Below, piece after piece: positions 24,688-37,587 of a stretch of 64,000 nt of DNA. The number at the start of each line of letters is the position of its first letter. The stretch's first letter is position 1. The DNA comes from Hyphomicrobiales bacterium. GTDB taxonomy: Bacteria; Pseudomonadota; Alphaproteobacteria; Rhizobiales; Rhizobiaceae. Below the pieces are notes generated by a model that had not been told where the DNA came from, did not search any database, and was given only the letters and a program-made list of their open reading frames with translations. The stretch is taken from the NCBI GenBank assembly GCA_900469475.1, contig UBXG01000019.1:1-64000 (forward strand), in the 5' to 3' direction. The position numbers were made by a program, and so were the translations under genes.

Positions 24688-24825
24688 ATGATATACGGTG
24701 CCATCTTCATTTCCGGACTTGTCGCCTGCGTCGTGGCAATGACGATGACTATACACAACGCACCGGCATCCGATCGCGACGATCTATCGAACTTCGCAAT
24801 GATCGCCCATCGGAATCAAAACTGA
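24688..24825 (+). CDS. Small membrane protein (45 residues)
   Basis: A short frame: ATG at 24688, TGA at 24823-24825. The first 22 residues are hydrophobic (I-F-I-S-G-L-V-A-C-V-V-A-M) and would form one membrane helix; the rest is polar with Asp/Arg/Asn. A G-G-A-G-G-A ribosome-like site lies 11 bases upstream, and a good intrinsic terminator begins 16 bases after the stop, which together suggest a real small transcription unit. I do not recognise a family. An uninvestigated small membrane regulator or toxin-like peptide is possible but unproven. Confidence 0.45.
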   Translation: MIYGAIFISGLVACVVAMTMTIHNAPASDRDDLSNFAMIAHRNQN

Positions 24826-24841
24826 CCCTTTCTGGCATTGT

Positions 24842-24881
24842 GAGCGCCGTCCGGCCATGAAGTCGGCTCCGGCGCTCTTTT
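24842..24881 (+). terminator. Intrinsic terminator downstream of small ORF
   Basis: An 8-bp GC-rich stem (24842-24849 with 24870-24877) is followed by TTTT. It lies between the small plus-strand ORF and the convergent threonine aldolase gene. Confidence 0.7.
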
Positions 24882-24888
24882 CATGCGG

Positions 24889-25935
24889 TCAACCCAGGCA
24901 AGCAAGGAAATTTCCCACATCGGCCTCGGTGGTGGCGAAGCTGGTCACGAGGCGGATCAGCGTTTCATCGCTGCCGACGAGATCTGGCTGCGATTCCGGG
25001 ATCGGCCATTCGTAGAACTTCGCTCCCTTGTCTTCGGCCGCCTTGGCTGCGGATTTTGGGATGATCGCAAAAACCTCGTTCGAGGCAGTCGGCCACGCGA
25101 GACGGGCGCCGTGAACCTTTTCGAGACCAGCGCGCAGCCGATCGGCCATCTCATTGGAATGGCGGGCGAGATCGAGCCAGAGGCCGTCCTGGAAATAGCC
25201 GTCGAACTGGGCGGCGATGAAGCGCGATTTGGAGAAGAGCTGGGCGGCGCGCTTGCGGATGAAATGCATCTCCTTCGCCTTCTCAGGATCGAAGACCACG
25301 ATCGCCTCGGCGCACCAGCAGCCGTTTTTGGTGCCGCCGAAGGAGAGGATATCGACGCCGCGCTTCCATGTCATCTCGGCCGGCGTCGTGCCGAGCGCGA
25401 CGAGGGCGTTGGCGAAGCGCGCGCCATCCATATGCAGCGGCAGGCTGTTCGCCTTGGCGATGGCGGCGATGGCGTCGATCTCATCCAGCGAATAGACCGT
25501 GCCGATTTCCGTCGCTTGCGTGATCGTCACGGCGGCGGCGCGGCCGTGATGCACGGCATCCTGCGGGAAGCGTGCAATTTTTGCAGCAAGGGCCTCGGGG
25601 TCGATCTTGCCCGCGTCACCCTTGACGGTTGCCAGCCGCGCGCTGCTGAAGAAGTCCGGTGAACCGCATTCGTCCTCGGCTACATGCGCCTCGCTGTGGC
25701 AAAAGGTGATGCCACCCGGCTTCTGGACGCTGGCGAGCGACAGGGAGTTGGCGGCGGAGCCCGTGGCAACGAAGAATACGGAGACTTCGCGCTCGAATAT
25801 CTCTGAAAACTTTGCCTCGACCTTCTGATCCAGTTCGCTCAAGCCATATGCTGTCGCAAAGCCTCCCGCCTCTGCGAGAAGACGTTCAGCGATCTTGGAA
25901 TGGGCGCCGGCCCAATTATCGGAGGCAAAAAACAT
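24889..25935 (-). CDS. Low-specificity L-threonine aldolase
   Basis: A 348-residue PLP-dependent fold-type I enzyme. The cofactor lysine is in S-F-G-G-T-K-N-G, and the conserved H-M-D-G-A-R and F-A-S-D-N motifs are present. It cleaves L-threonine or L-allo-threonine to glycine and acetaldehyde. The ATG at 25935 gives the family-typical start M-F-F-A-S-D-N; the longer frame adds 30 atypical residues. The ribosome site is weak. It is divergent from gltB, separated by a long (567-base) region. It links amino-acid catabolism to glycine supply. Confidence 0.9.
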   Translation of the reverse strand: MFFASDNWAGAHSKIAERLLAEAGGFATAYGLSELDQKVEAKFSEIFEREVSVFFVATGSAANSLSLASVQKPGGITFCHSEAHVAEDECGSPDFFSSARLATVKGDAGKIDPEALAAKIARFPQDAVHHGRAAAVTITQATEIGTVYSLDEIDAIAAIAKANSLPLHMDGARFANALVALGTTPAEMTWKRGVDILSFGGTKNGCWCAEAIVVFDPEKAKEMHFIRKRAAQLFSKSRFIAAQFDGYFQDGLWLDLARHSNEMADRLRAGLEKVHGARLAWPTASNEVFAIIPKSAAKAAEDKGAKFYEWPIPESQPDLVGSDETLIRLVTSFATTEADVGNFLACLG

Positions 25936-26203
25936 GAAGGTACACCAATTATAAGGAGTGAATTGCGGGAGAGATAAATAGTGCGGGGCGGACATTACGC
26001 CAATGCAAAAACCTATCAAGCGCATGAGTTTGAAGAATGCATCACAGAAATTGATCTACGCAATCAACAAATAAAATGATGCGCTGCAGCGAAACTTTAT
26101 TGCTTGATTTATGCAACAAAGGCAATCTTACGTCTTCGGTTGACGAAATTTTGCCGTTTTGCTCTTGCGAAGGCAGAAGCTTTCTGGCATAGAGCTGATG
26201 AAT

Positions 26204-26228
26204 TAGGACAGGGTTGCTGTCCTATTTT
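26204..26228 (+). terminator. Terminator-like hairpin upstream of gltB
   Basis: TAGGACAG pairs with CTGTCCTA (26204-26211 with 26217-26224), followed by TTTT. It could end a short transcript started in the preceding AT-rich region. Confidence 0.45.
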
Positions 26229-26259
26229 GGCCGCCAAGGCCGAAGATGCGCTAAGGGTC

Positions 26260-26287
26260 CTGACGATGTCGGGATTTCGAGCTATAG
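26260..26287 (+). promoter_or_regulatory. Candidate sigma-70 promoter for gltB
   Basis: CTGACG, 16-base spacer, CTATAG, about 215 bases before the gltB start. The -10 is good, the -35 imperfect. Confidence 0.35.
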
Positions 26288-26502
26288 TTACCGGGAGCAT
26301 GTCCCTTCCAGCCTTTCGGGCAGTGGGCAATGCGGCGGTGGAATGGCAGGACGCGAAACGCTGACGACGGGCTCCACTTAAAGGAGCCGCGGTTCGCGGC
26401 CGGATCTTCACAATGCAACAGCGCAGTCGCGCGTCGGCCTCGGAAACGGACCGCGCGGGACGAAGGAGCGCCCGCGATGCGGGCCTTATCGGAGGGAAGA
26501 CC

Positions 26503-31227
<4,725 letters not shown>

Positions 31228-31363
31228 TCCGCCCCGGTTCTGAAACCAGTCGAGGGTTTCGCCTCGCATTGCGATCGCCGTCATGGCGGTCGCGACTGTC
31301 GAATAGCGGAATCGGATTTGAATTAAAGTGCCGGACAGGGAAACCGAGATGACCCTCAGGCAC

Positions 31364-31386
31364 GGGAGCCAGGAGCTCCTCTTTTT
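31364..31386 (+). terminator. Terminator/attenuator-like hairpin between gltB and gltD
   Basis: GGAGC (31365-31369) pairs with GCTCC (31375-31379) across a five-base loop, followed by CTTTTT. It lies 18 bases before the gltD ATG. The stem is short, so strength is uncertain. Confidence 0.4.
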
Positions 31387-31404
31387 GAGTGAGGAAACGA
31401 AAGC

Positions 31405-32859
31405 ATGGGCAAGGTAACAGGCTTCTTGGAAATCGACCGGCAGGTGGCGAAGTATCAGCCGGCGTCGGATCGCATCCGGCATTTCCGTGAATTCACGATC
31501 CCCATGTCGGACCAGGAAGTGCAGAAACAGGCAGCCCGCTGCATGGACTGTGGCATTCCCTATTGCCACGGCCCGACCGGCTGCCCGGTGCACAACCAGA
31601 TCCCCGATTGGAACGACCTCGTCTACAACAACAATTGGGAGCAGGCGATCCACAACCTGCATTCGACCAACAACTTCCCGGAATTCACCGGCCGCGTCTG
31701 CCCCGCACCCTGCGAGGAAGCCTGCACGCTGAACCTGGAAGATGCCCCGGTCGCGATCAAGACCGTCGAGCAGGCGATTGCCGACAAAGCCTATGAGCTC
31801 GGCTTCATCCGGCCGCAGCCGGCAACGGTTCACACCGGCAAGAAGGTCGCAATCATCGGCTCCGGCCCTGCCGGCATGGCTGCCGCTCAGCAGCTTGGCC
31901 GCGCAGGTCACGACGTCCACGTCTACGAGCGCGAAAGCAAGCCGGGCGGCCTGCTGCGTTATGGTATCCCGGATTTCAAGATGGAGAAGAACTTCATCGA
32001 TCGCCGCGTCGAGCAGATGAAGGGCGAAGGCGTCACCTTCCATTGCGGCGTCAATGTTGGCGTCGATGTCAAGGTCGAACAGCTTCTGGCCGACCATGAT
32101 GCCGTGCTCTATTGCGGCGGCTCGGAAACCCCGCGCGAAGCTGGCATTCCCGGCACGACGCTCGCCGGCGTTCATGACGCCATGCCCTATCTCGTGCAGC
32201 AGAACCGCCGCGTCGGCCGCGAAAACATCGACAGCGTCGGCTGGCCCGCCGACCCGATTCTGGCGGGCGGCAAGCATATCGTCGTCGTCGGTGGTGGCGA
32301 CACGGCATCCGACTGCGTCGGCACGGCATTCCGTCAGGGTGCGGTGAAGGTGACCCAGCTCGACATTCGTCCGCAGCCGCCGGAGAAGGAAGACAAGCTC
32401 GCCGTATGGCCCTTCTGGGCAACGAAGATGCGCACCTCTTCCTCGCAGGCCGAAGGTGCGGTTCGCGAATTCCAGGTGGCAACGCTCGAGTTCATCGGCG
32501 AAGACGGCGTGCTGACGGGCGTGAAGTGCTGCGAAGTCGACGATCGCCGCAAGCCGATTGCCGGGACAGAGTTTGTCATCCGCGCCGATCTCGCCTTCAT
32601 CGCCATCGGCTTCCGCGGCCCGTTCACCGACGGCGTTCTCAAGGAAATGGACGGCAAGCTAACGTTGAATACCGACCGCCGCGGCTCGACCAACGTCGTT
32701 GCCAACGACAAGGACTACAAGACGTCCGTCGACAAGCTCTGGACGGCCGGGGACATTCGCCGCGGCCAGTCGCTGGTGGTCTGGGCGATCCGCGAGGGCC
32801 GTCAGGCTGCGCGCGCGATCGACGAGGCGTTGATGGGTTCGACGGTCCTGCCGAACTAA
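31405..32859 (+). CDS. gltD: Glutamate synthase (NADPH) small subunit
   Basis: A 484-residue subunit. The N-terminal cysteine clusters (C-M-D-C-G-I-P-Y-C and C-P-A-P-C-E-E-A-C) bind two 4Fe-4S centres. The FAD Rossmann motif I-G-S-G-P-A-G-M-A is near residue 150, and the NADPH motif V-G-G-G-D-T-A-S-D follows near 295. It passes electrons from NADPH to the large subunit. It is downstream of gltB in the same direction, with its own ribosome site (G-A-G-G-A) and a possible attenuator in front. Length and motifs are complete. Confidence 0.96.
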   Translation: MGKVTGFLEIDRQVAKYQPASDRIRHFREFTIPMSDQEVQKQAARCMDCGIPYCHGPTGCPVHNQIPDWNDLVYNNNWEQAIHNLHSTNNFPEFTGRVCPAPCEEACTLNLEDAPVAIKTVEQAIADKAYELGFIRPQPATVHTGKKVAIIGSGPAGMAAAQQLGRAGHDVHVYERESKPGGLLRYGIPDFKMEKNFIDRRVEQMKGEGVTFHCGVNVGVDVKVEQLLADHDAVLYCGGSETPREAGIPGTTLAGVHDAMPYLVQQNRRVGRENIDSVGWPADPILAGGKHIVVVGGGDTASDCVGTAFRQGAVKVTQLDIRPQPPEKEDKLAVWPFWATKMRTSSSQAEGAVREFQVATLEFIGEDGVLTGVKCCEVDDRRKPIAGTEFVIRADLAFIAIGFRGPFTDGVLKEMDGKLTLNTDRRGSTNVVANDKDYKTSVDKLWTAGDIRRGQSLVVWAIREGRQAARAIDEALMGSTVLPN

Positions 32860-32890
32860 GTTTCGCTGTCCTCTCGCGCAAAGTTATTGA

Positions 32891-32919
32891 AGGCCGGGTT
32901 CGTTACAAACCCGGCCTTT
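32891..32919. terminator. Intrinsic terminator after gltD
   Basis: An 11-bp GC-rich stem (32891-32901 with 32909-32919) is followed on the plus strand by T-rich sequence. It sits between gltD and the convergent GlyRS-like gene, four bases from the latter's stop, and may serve both. Confidence 0.8.
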
Positions 32920-32923
32920 GTCG

Positions 32924-33673
32924 TTACCGGCTTGCGGCGATGTTCCAGTTGTAGAGGCAGCGGTCGAGGCCGATGGCGATTTCGAGCACCGCGACGTCAT
33001 GGTCTATCGCCGGCCCCTTCTTCGGGTGGCTGCGGTAGCGCTGCGGAAAGTCCGTTCGTCTCGAAATCGAGCAGACCTCCATCCATTTGTCGCCATTGTC
33101 GACCTCGATATCCATGGTGACCTCGGAATAGGCCGGAAGGCGATCGGACGGCACAATCCGTGTCGGCAGGTGGATGACCGAGGCGATCATCCGGCGGACG
33201 GGTTCCAACGCTGCGGCGTGATAATCGTTGCCGCTATCGGCGGTGAAGGCGCATTGGAATTCGAGCTGCCAGAATTCCTTGAGCCTTACATGTTTGCTCG
33301 ACTGGTCCTGTTCCCGGCGGTAGGATTTGCCCGCCTGCCAAACGCATAGCGGCAGCCTCGTTCTCGAATGATTTCCGAGAAGATGCTGCATGTAGGCGTA
33401 GGTTGACGGCGTCGTTTCGGGCCGGAGCACAAGTTCGGCTTCGGTGTTCGACATTCGCTTCTGCACCCATATGTCCGAGTTGGAATAGGCATCCGAGACG
33501 AGATTTCGCGGTATCAGGGTTGGAGCCTCGACCCTTCGTATATCCCAAGCGGGGTTTGTGGATCGCAGGAAGCTTGCCATTTCATCGGAAAAGAAGCGGA
33601 CGAAATCGTCGCGCAGTTTAATGTCCCGCTCTTCCCAGTGAACGAGCGAATTGACGTTATAGATATTGAGCAC
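32924..33673 (-). CDS. Stand-alone class II aminoacyl-tRNA synthetase-like (GlyRS-type) domain
   Basis: A 249-residue protein consisting only of a class II synthetase catalytic core. Readable motifs are L-R-P-E-T (ATP/amino-acid region), motif 2 as S-Y-R-R-E followed by R-L-K-E-F-W-Q-L-E-F, a GlyRS-like W-M-E-V-C segment and motif 3 as I-G-L-D-R. This pattern is closest to the alpha2 (archaeal/eukaryotic-type) glycyl-tRNA synthetase, yet there is no anticodon-binding domain and it is far too short to be a normal synthetase. Rhizobia normally charge glycine with the alpha2beta2 enzyme. It could load a carrier protein, act on a small molecule, or be a phage-derived enzyme. The start is GTG with a G-G-A-G-A-A site. 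Confidence 0.7.
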   Translation of the reverse strand: MLNIYNVNSLVHWEERDIKLRDDFVRFFSDEMASFLRSTNPAWDIRRVEAPTLIPRNLVSDAYSNSDIWVQKRMSNTEAELVLRPETTPSTYAYMQHLLGNHSRTRLPLCVWQAGKSYRREQDQSSKHVRLKEFWQLEFQCAFTADSGNDYHAAALEPVRRMIASVIHLPTRIVPSDRLPAYSEVTMDIEVDNGDKWMEVCSISRRTDFPQRYRSHPKKGPAIDHDVAVLEIAIGLDRCLYNWNIAASR

Positions 33674-33912
33674 GTGCCATTCTCCATGGGCAACGTTGAT
33701 GTCTTGAGGTGGAGGGCTTTACGTCCAGCAGCCGCCGGACACGCCAATCGCTCCGGCCGTCACGACTGGACGCGGAGACCTCGGCCGGAGAAGGCGCGCA
33801 AAACCGCAGCCTGCGGGCAGGTGCGGTAACGATCGATCTGATCTGCGCTCTTGGTGCTCATGCAGTTCTTCTATTGGCGGGGCGCTGCGTTGTCAAACCG
33901 CCTCCGCAACAC

Positions 33913-35103
33913 CTACCGCGCGACTGATCCGGGCAATCTGTAGTCGTCCACACGGCCGACAGGCGCCGGGTCCATCAGACCCTTCTCGACCAGAAGATCG
34001 CGCGGTGATGAAGTCGTTGCGGCAGGGGCAGGGTTGCTGCCGAGAAGCTGCGAGCCGCCGTCGAGATCGGGATCGGAGAGGCTCATCGGCTGGGTGCGGG
34101 TGATCTTTTCCGGCTCTGTGCCCGGAAGATTGGCTTGCTGCGCCGGCAACGGATTGTTGGTGTCGAGACGCGTAATGTCGGGACTTGCCTGATCGCCCAG
34201 GATTCGGCGTGCGGATTTCTCCAGATAGAAGGCGACCTTGCGCTTGCCGGCCGCCGTCAGATTGACGCCGTCGGCCGTTCTCAGTCGAACCTGCTGGCCG
34301 TTGATATCGGAACCGGTCACGATGAATTCGCCGTTCTGGTCGGTAAATCCATCCCATATGTCGATGAACTCGCCGCCGACGCTGGTGGTCTGGCTTTGGT
34401 AGATCTGGTTGAGCTTGACCGCGCTGGCGGTCAGCTGATCCGAGCCGAAGGAGGGCAGCCCGACCCAGAGCAGCGGAATATGACGGCTCGTTACCAGTTT
34501 GGCGAATTGCTGTACGCGTTCTTCATAGGCGAGGAACCATGGATCGGTGCCGTATTTCTCGTTGAGCCCATCGCCGATCATCTGCTGGCGGTCATTGGCG
34601 CCGATCATGACGACGACCATGGCCGGTTTCAGCTGGTCGATCATTCCGGGTAATTGCTGCGGCCAATTGTAATAATCCTGCCGCACGAGACCGGAGGCGA
34701 CGTTGCCGCGGGACTGGACGACGACGCCGGGGGAGGTAGAGAAGGCATCTTCCAGCCCGGTTGCCAGGCCGCTCGCCAGAAAATCGCCGACGACGAGGAT
34801 GGTTTTGGCGTCAGAAAGCTTTTCGGCGGGCGGCGGCGTTTCCGGCTGCGCGACCGGCTGGCGCGGCGGCGGGGTCGGCCGTTTTTTCGGCTGCACCTTG
34901 CGCCGTGGCGGCGGCTGCTCCATGGGCTGGTCCGGATAATCGGGCTCGCGGGTGCCAAACAGCATGTCGAACAGGTTCCGCCGCGGCCGCTCCTGCGCTT
35001 CGGCCATGTTCGGCAAACAGCCAAGCGTGATGACGGCGGCGAGGAATGCCGTCAGAACAATCCTTAGAGTTGCCTTGGTCGCGCGCGCAGGGTGTTTCAT
35101 CAT
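33913..35103 (-). CDS. DUF459 SGNH-hydrolase-fold periplasmic protein
   Basis: A 396-residue exported protein. A signal peptide (hydrophobic run near residues 14-30, ending A-E-A) is followed by a Pro/Lys/Arg-rich linker, then an SGNH-type domain. It has V-V-G-D-F-L-A-S-G-L (where Asp or Ser is expected as nucleophile), V-V-M-I-G-A-N-D-R-Q, and a C-terminal D-G-V-N-L-T. The first block reads G-D-F rather than the usual G-D-S, so classical esterase activity is doubtful. It follows the MltB gene by 79 bases, suggesting joint cell-wall function such as peptidoglycan or glycan deacylation. Start at the ATG-ATG pair after a purine-rich site. Confidence 0.8.
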   Translation of the reverse strand: MMKHPARATKATLRIVLTAFLAAVITLGCLPNMAEAQERPRRNLFDMLFGTREPDYPDQPMEQPPPRRKVQPKKRPTPPPRQPVAQPETPPPAEKLSDAKTILVVGDFLASGLATGLEDAFSTSPGVVVQSRGNVASGLVRQDYYNWPQQLPGMIDQLKPAMVVVMIGANDRQQMIGDGLNEKYGTDPWFLAYEERVQQFAKLVTSRHIPLLWVGLPSFGSDQLTASAVKLNQIYQSQTTSVGGEFIDIWDGFTDQNGEFIVTGSDINGQQVRLRTADGVNLTAAGKRKVAFYLEKSARRILGDQASPDITRLDTNNPLPAQQANLPGTEPEKITRTQPMSLSDPDLDGGSQLLGSNPAPAATTSSPRDLLVEKGLMDPAPVGRVDDYRLPGSVAR

Positions 35104-35182
35104 CGCTTCTTTTCCGCTGACGAGTCCGGGCCGCACAAGGACGATTCCATCGTCTGGTGGGCCCGGATTCGCTCGAGGCGGC

Positions 35183-36406
35183 CTACTTACGCAATGCTTT
35201 CAGCAGGTTCATTGACGGCTCGCCGTCCGCATCCATGCCCATGCGCTGCTGGACGGCTGATATGGCGGCCTTCGAGCCCGAGCCGAAATTGCCGTCGACC
35301 ACGCCGTCATAGTAGCCAAGTTCTTTCAGACGCGTCTGCAGCTCGAATTTCTGCTTGACGTCGAGCGTGCCGCTCGGACGGGGCCAGGATTGCTGCATGC
35401 CGCCATAGCCGGCAATCTGATCCGCGAGCAGCCCGACTGCCAAGGCGTAGCTGTCGGAGGCGTTGTAGCGCTTGATGGTGAAGAAGTTTCCGGTCATGAG
35501 GAAGCCGGGGCCGTTCGATCCGCCGGGCATCTTCAGCTGCGCGCGGTCGGAGGTGCTGCGGAAACCCTTGCCGTTGGGACGCACGAAGCCGAGAGCCGCC
35601 CATTGTGCGATCGTGTGCGTCTTGCCGGCCTGGGCGCTGCCGCCGGGTGGTACGATTACCTCGTAACCCCAGGTACGGCCGGTATCCCAGCCGTTCTTGG
35701 CGAGGAGGTTGGCGGTTGTCGCCAATGCGTCCGGAACGGAATTCCAGATATCGGCATGGCCGCTGCCGTCGGCATCGACTGCATAGAGCAGATAGCTCGT
35801 CGGGATGAACTGCGTGTGGCCCATGGCGCCGGCCCAGGATCCGTTCAGGTCCTTGCGCGAGATGTCGCCCTTCTGCAGGATTTTCAGGGCGGCGATGAGC
35901 TGCTTCTTGGCATAATTCGCGCGCTTCGGATCGGCATAGGCAAGGGTCGCCAGCGCGCGGGGCACATAATGCAGCCGATCGTTCTTGGCGAGAACCTCGC
36001 CGTAATTCGACTCCATCGACCAGATGGCCAGTATGATATTGCGATCGACGCCGAAATGCTGTTCGAGCGTGCGCAGTGTGGATCCGTACTTAACCGCCAT
36101 CTTGCGGCCAATATCGACCGTATAGGGATTGACACGGGAGTCGAGGTAATCCCAGATTTGGGACTTGAATTCTGGCTGGTACTGCGCCTTTTCAAGCACC
36201 GTGGGGTCCGGGTCGGTTACGCCGGCAAATGCATTGCGATACGTGGATTGCGTGATGCCGCTCTTTGCCGCGGTAGCGTAGAAGCCCGCGATCCATTTCT
36301 GGAACCCAGGGTCAGCGCTGGCGTTAACGGGAAGGAATCCCGCAAAGGCGCCGAGCGCGAGCGCCAGAGCGAGACCACGAAGGGAGTGTTTGCGGTTTAC
36401 GGTCAT
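35183..36406 (-). CDS. Lytic murein transglycosylase (MltB type) with peptidoglycan-binding domain
   Basis: A 407-residue periplasmic enzyme. After a signal peptide (hydrophobic residues 10-25, cleavage near A-S-A-D) comes the SLT_2 catalytic domain with the catalytic glutamate in W-S-M-E-S-N-Y-G, then G-A-M-G-H-T-Q-F-I-P-T-S-Y. It ends in a PG-binding-1 domain from about residue 345 (L-K-E-L-G-Y-Y-D-G-V-V-D-G-N-F-G). It cleaves between N-acetylmuramic acid and N-acetylglucosamine, forming 1,6-anhydro ends during wall remodelling. The DUF459 gene follows on the same strand, a probable operon. galU diverges from it. Confidence 0.92.
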   Translation of the reverse strand: MTVNRKHSLRGLALALALGAFAGFLPVNASADPGFQKWIAGFYATAAKSGITQSTYRNAFAGVTDPDPTVLEKAQYQPEFKSQIWDYLDSRVNPYTVDIGRKMAVKYGSTLRTLEQHFGVDRNIILAIWSMESNYGEVLAKNDRLHYVPRALATLAYADPKRANYAKKQLIAALKILQKGDISRKDLNGSWAGAMGHTQFIPTSYLLYAVDADGSGHADIWNSVPDALATTANLLAKNGWDTGRTWGYEVIVPPGGSAQAGKTHTIAQWAALGFVRPNGKGFRSTSDRAQLKMPGGSNGPGFLMTGNFFTIKRYNASDSYALAVGLLADQIAGYGGMQQSWPRPSGTLDVKQKFELQTRLKELGYYDGVVDGNFGSGSKAAISAVQQRMGMDADGEPSMNLLKALRK

Positions 36407-36609
36407 CTACAGCCTTGTCCATCAATCGTTGGATTTCGGTGCGGCGATGCGTGTGGCATCGGCCCATGCGTGACGCTAAACGAACGAAGTCAACAAATTC
36501 TTTACCATGGAAGCTTGCGTCAGTCATTATTTGCAAAACGGTAGCAAATCTAATCTACTGACCTTTAGAATGGCTTTGTGCCAACTGATTTAATGCCCAG
36601 GAGGTATGC

Positions 36610-37497
36610 GTGGGACAGCATAAGAAGGTTCGTAAGGCAGTATTTCCGGTCGCCGGACTAGGGACGCGGTTCTTGCCGGCGACCAAGGCGGTGCCGAAGG
36701 AAATGCTGACCGTCGTTGATAAGCCGGTGATCCAGTATGTCGTCGACGAGGCGATGGAAGCAGGCATCGAGCATTTCGTATTCGTCACCGGCCGCAGCAA
36801 GCACGTCATCGAGGATTATTTCGACATCCAGTTCGAGCTCGAGCAGACGCTGCGTCAGCGTAACAAGAATGCCGAACTGTCGCTTCTGAGCGGCCTGCTG
36901 CCGAAGGCCGGTACGGCAAGCTTCACGCGCCAGCAGGAGCCGCTCGGTCTCGGCCACGCCGTCTGGTGCGCCCGCGAGATCGTCGGTGACGAACCCTTTG
37001 CGCTGCTGCTGCCCGACATGGTCATGCGCGCCGAAAAGGGCTGCATGAAGGGCATGATCGAGCTTTACGAGCAGAGCGGCGGCAATGTCATCGCCGTCGA
37101 AGAATGCGCGCCCGATCAGGCTCATAAATACGGCATCGTCGGCGTCGGTGAGACGATCGGCAGCGGTTTCCGCATCACCGAAATGGTCGAGAAGCCGGCC
37201 AAGGGTACGGCTCCTTCCAACTTCTTCATCAATGGCCGCTACATCCTGCAGCCGGAAATCTTCCGTATCCTGGAAAGCCAGGAGCGCGGTGCCGGCAACG
37301 AGATCCAGCTGACGGACGGCATGCTGAAGCTTGCCAAGATGCAGGACTTCGCCGGCTATCACTTCCGGGGCCAGACGTTCGACTGCGGTGCAAAGGACGG
37401 CTTCATCCTCGCGAACGTCGCCTTTGCCTTGGCGCGTGACGACATCCGCCCCACCATCGAGGAAGACTTTAAGGCGCTCGTTGCTGCTCTGAAATAA
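36610..37497 (+). CDS. galU: UTP-glucose-1-phosphate uridylyltransferase
   Basis: A 295-residue GalU. The nucleotidyltransferase signature V-A-G-L-G-T-R-F-L-P-A-T-K and metal/lysine motif P-K-E-M-L-T are near the start, with the typical V-E-K-P and G-R-Y-I-L motifs later. It makes UDP-glucose for exopolysaccharide, LPS and cyclic glucans. The start is GTG (36610), directly after a C-A-G-G-A-G-G-T site; the nearby ATG at 36606 is out of frame. It is divergent from the MltB gene and followed by a strong terminator. Confidence 0.95.
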   Translation: MGQHKKVRKAVFPVAGLGTRFLPATKAVPKEMLTVVDKPVIQYVVDEAMEAGIEHFVFVTGRSKHVIEDYFDIQFELEQTLRQRNKNAELSLLSGLLPKAGTASFTRQQEPLGLGHAVWCAREIVGDEPFALLLPDMVMRAEKGCMKGMIELYEQSGGNVIAVEECAPDQAHKYGIVGVGETIGSGFRITEMVEKPAKGTAPSNFFINGRYILQPEIFRILESQERGAGNEIQLTDGMLKLAKMQDFAGYHFRGQTFDCGAKDGFILANVAFALARDDIRPTIEEDFKALVAALK

Positions 37498-37520
37498 GTG
37501 ATCGAACTTCCGAATATGCT

Positions 37521-37544
37521 GAGGCCCGGCACATGCCGGGCCTC
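37521..37544 (+). terminator. Intrinsic terminator after galU
   Basis: A perfect 10-bp GC-rich stem (37521-37530 with 37535-37544), four-base loop, then AATTCGTTT. It sits 23 bases after the galU stop and before the convergent outer-membrane gene. Confidence 0.8.
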
Positions 37545-37587
37545 AATTCGTTTGAATGGAAGAATCATCAAAAAGCGAGGGCGGTCG

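Larger units (their letters stand above)
25936..26502. other. Long divergent intergenic region before gltB
   Basis: The left half is AT-rich. It holds a terminator-like hairpin at 26204-26228 and a candidate gltB promoter at 26260-26287. The rest would be a gltB leader of about 210 bases with two further GC hairpins near 26400 and 26472, the second just before the ribosome site. A frame at 26104-26364 begins at TTG without a ribosome site and crosses these elements, so it is not called. Confidence 0.5.

Noticed and set aside
26104..26364. 86-residue frame upstream of gltB
   Set aside because: It begins at TTG without a ribosome site and crosses a hairpin and candidate promoter.
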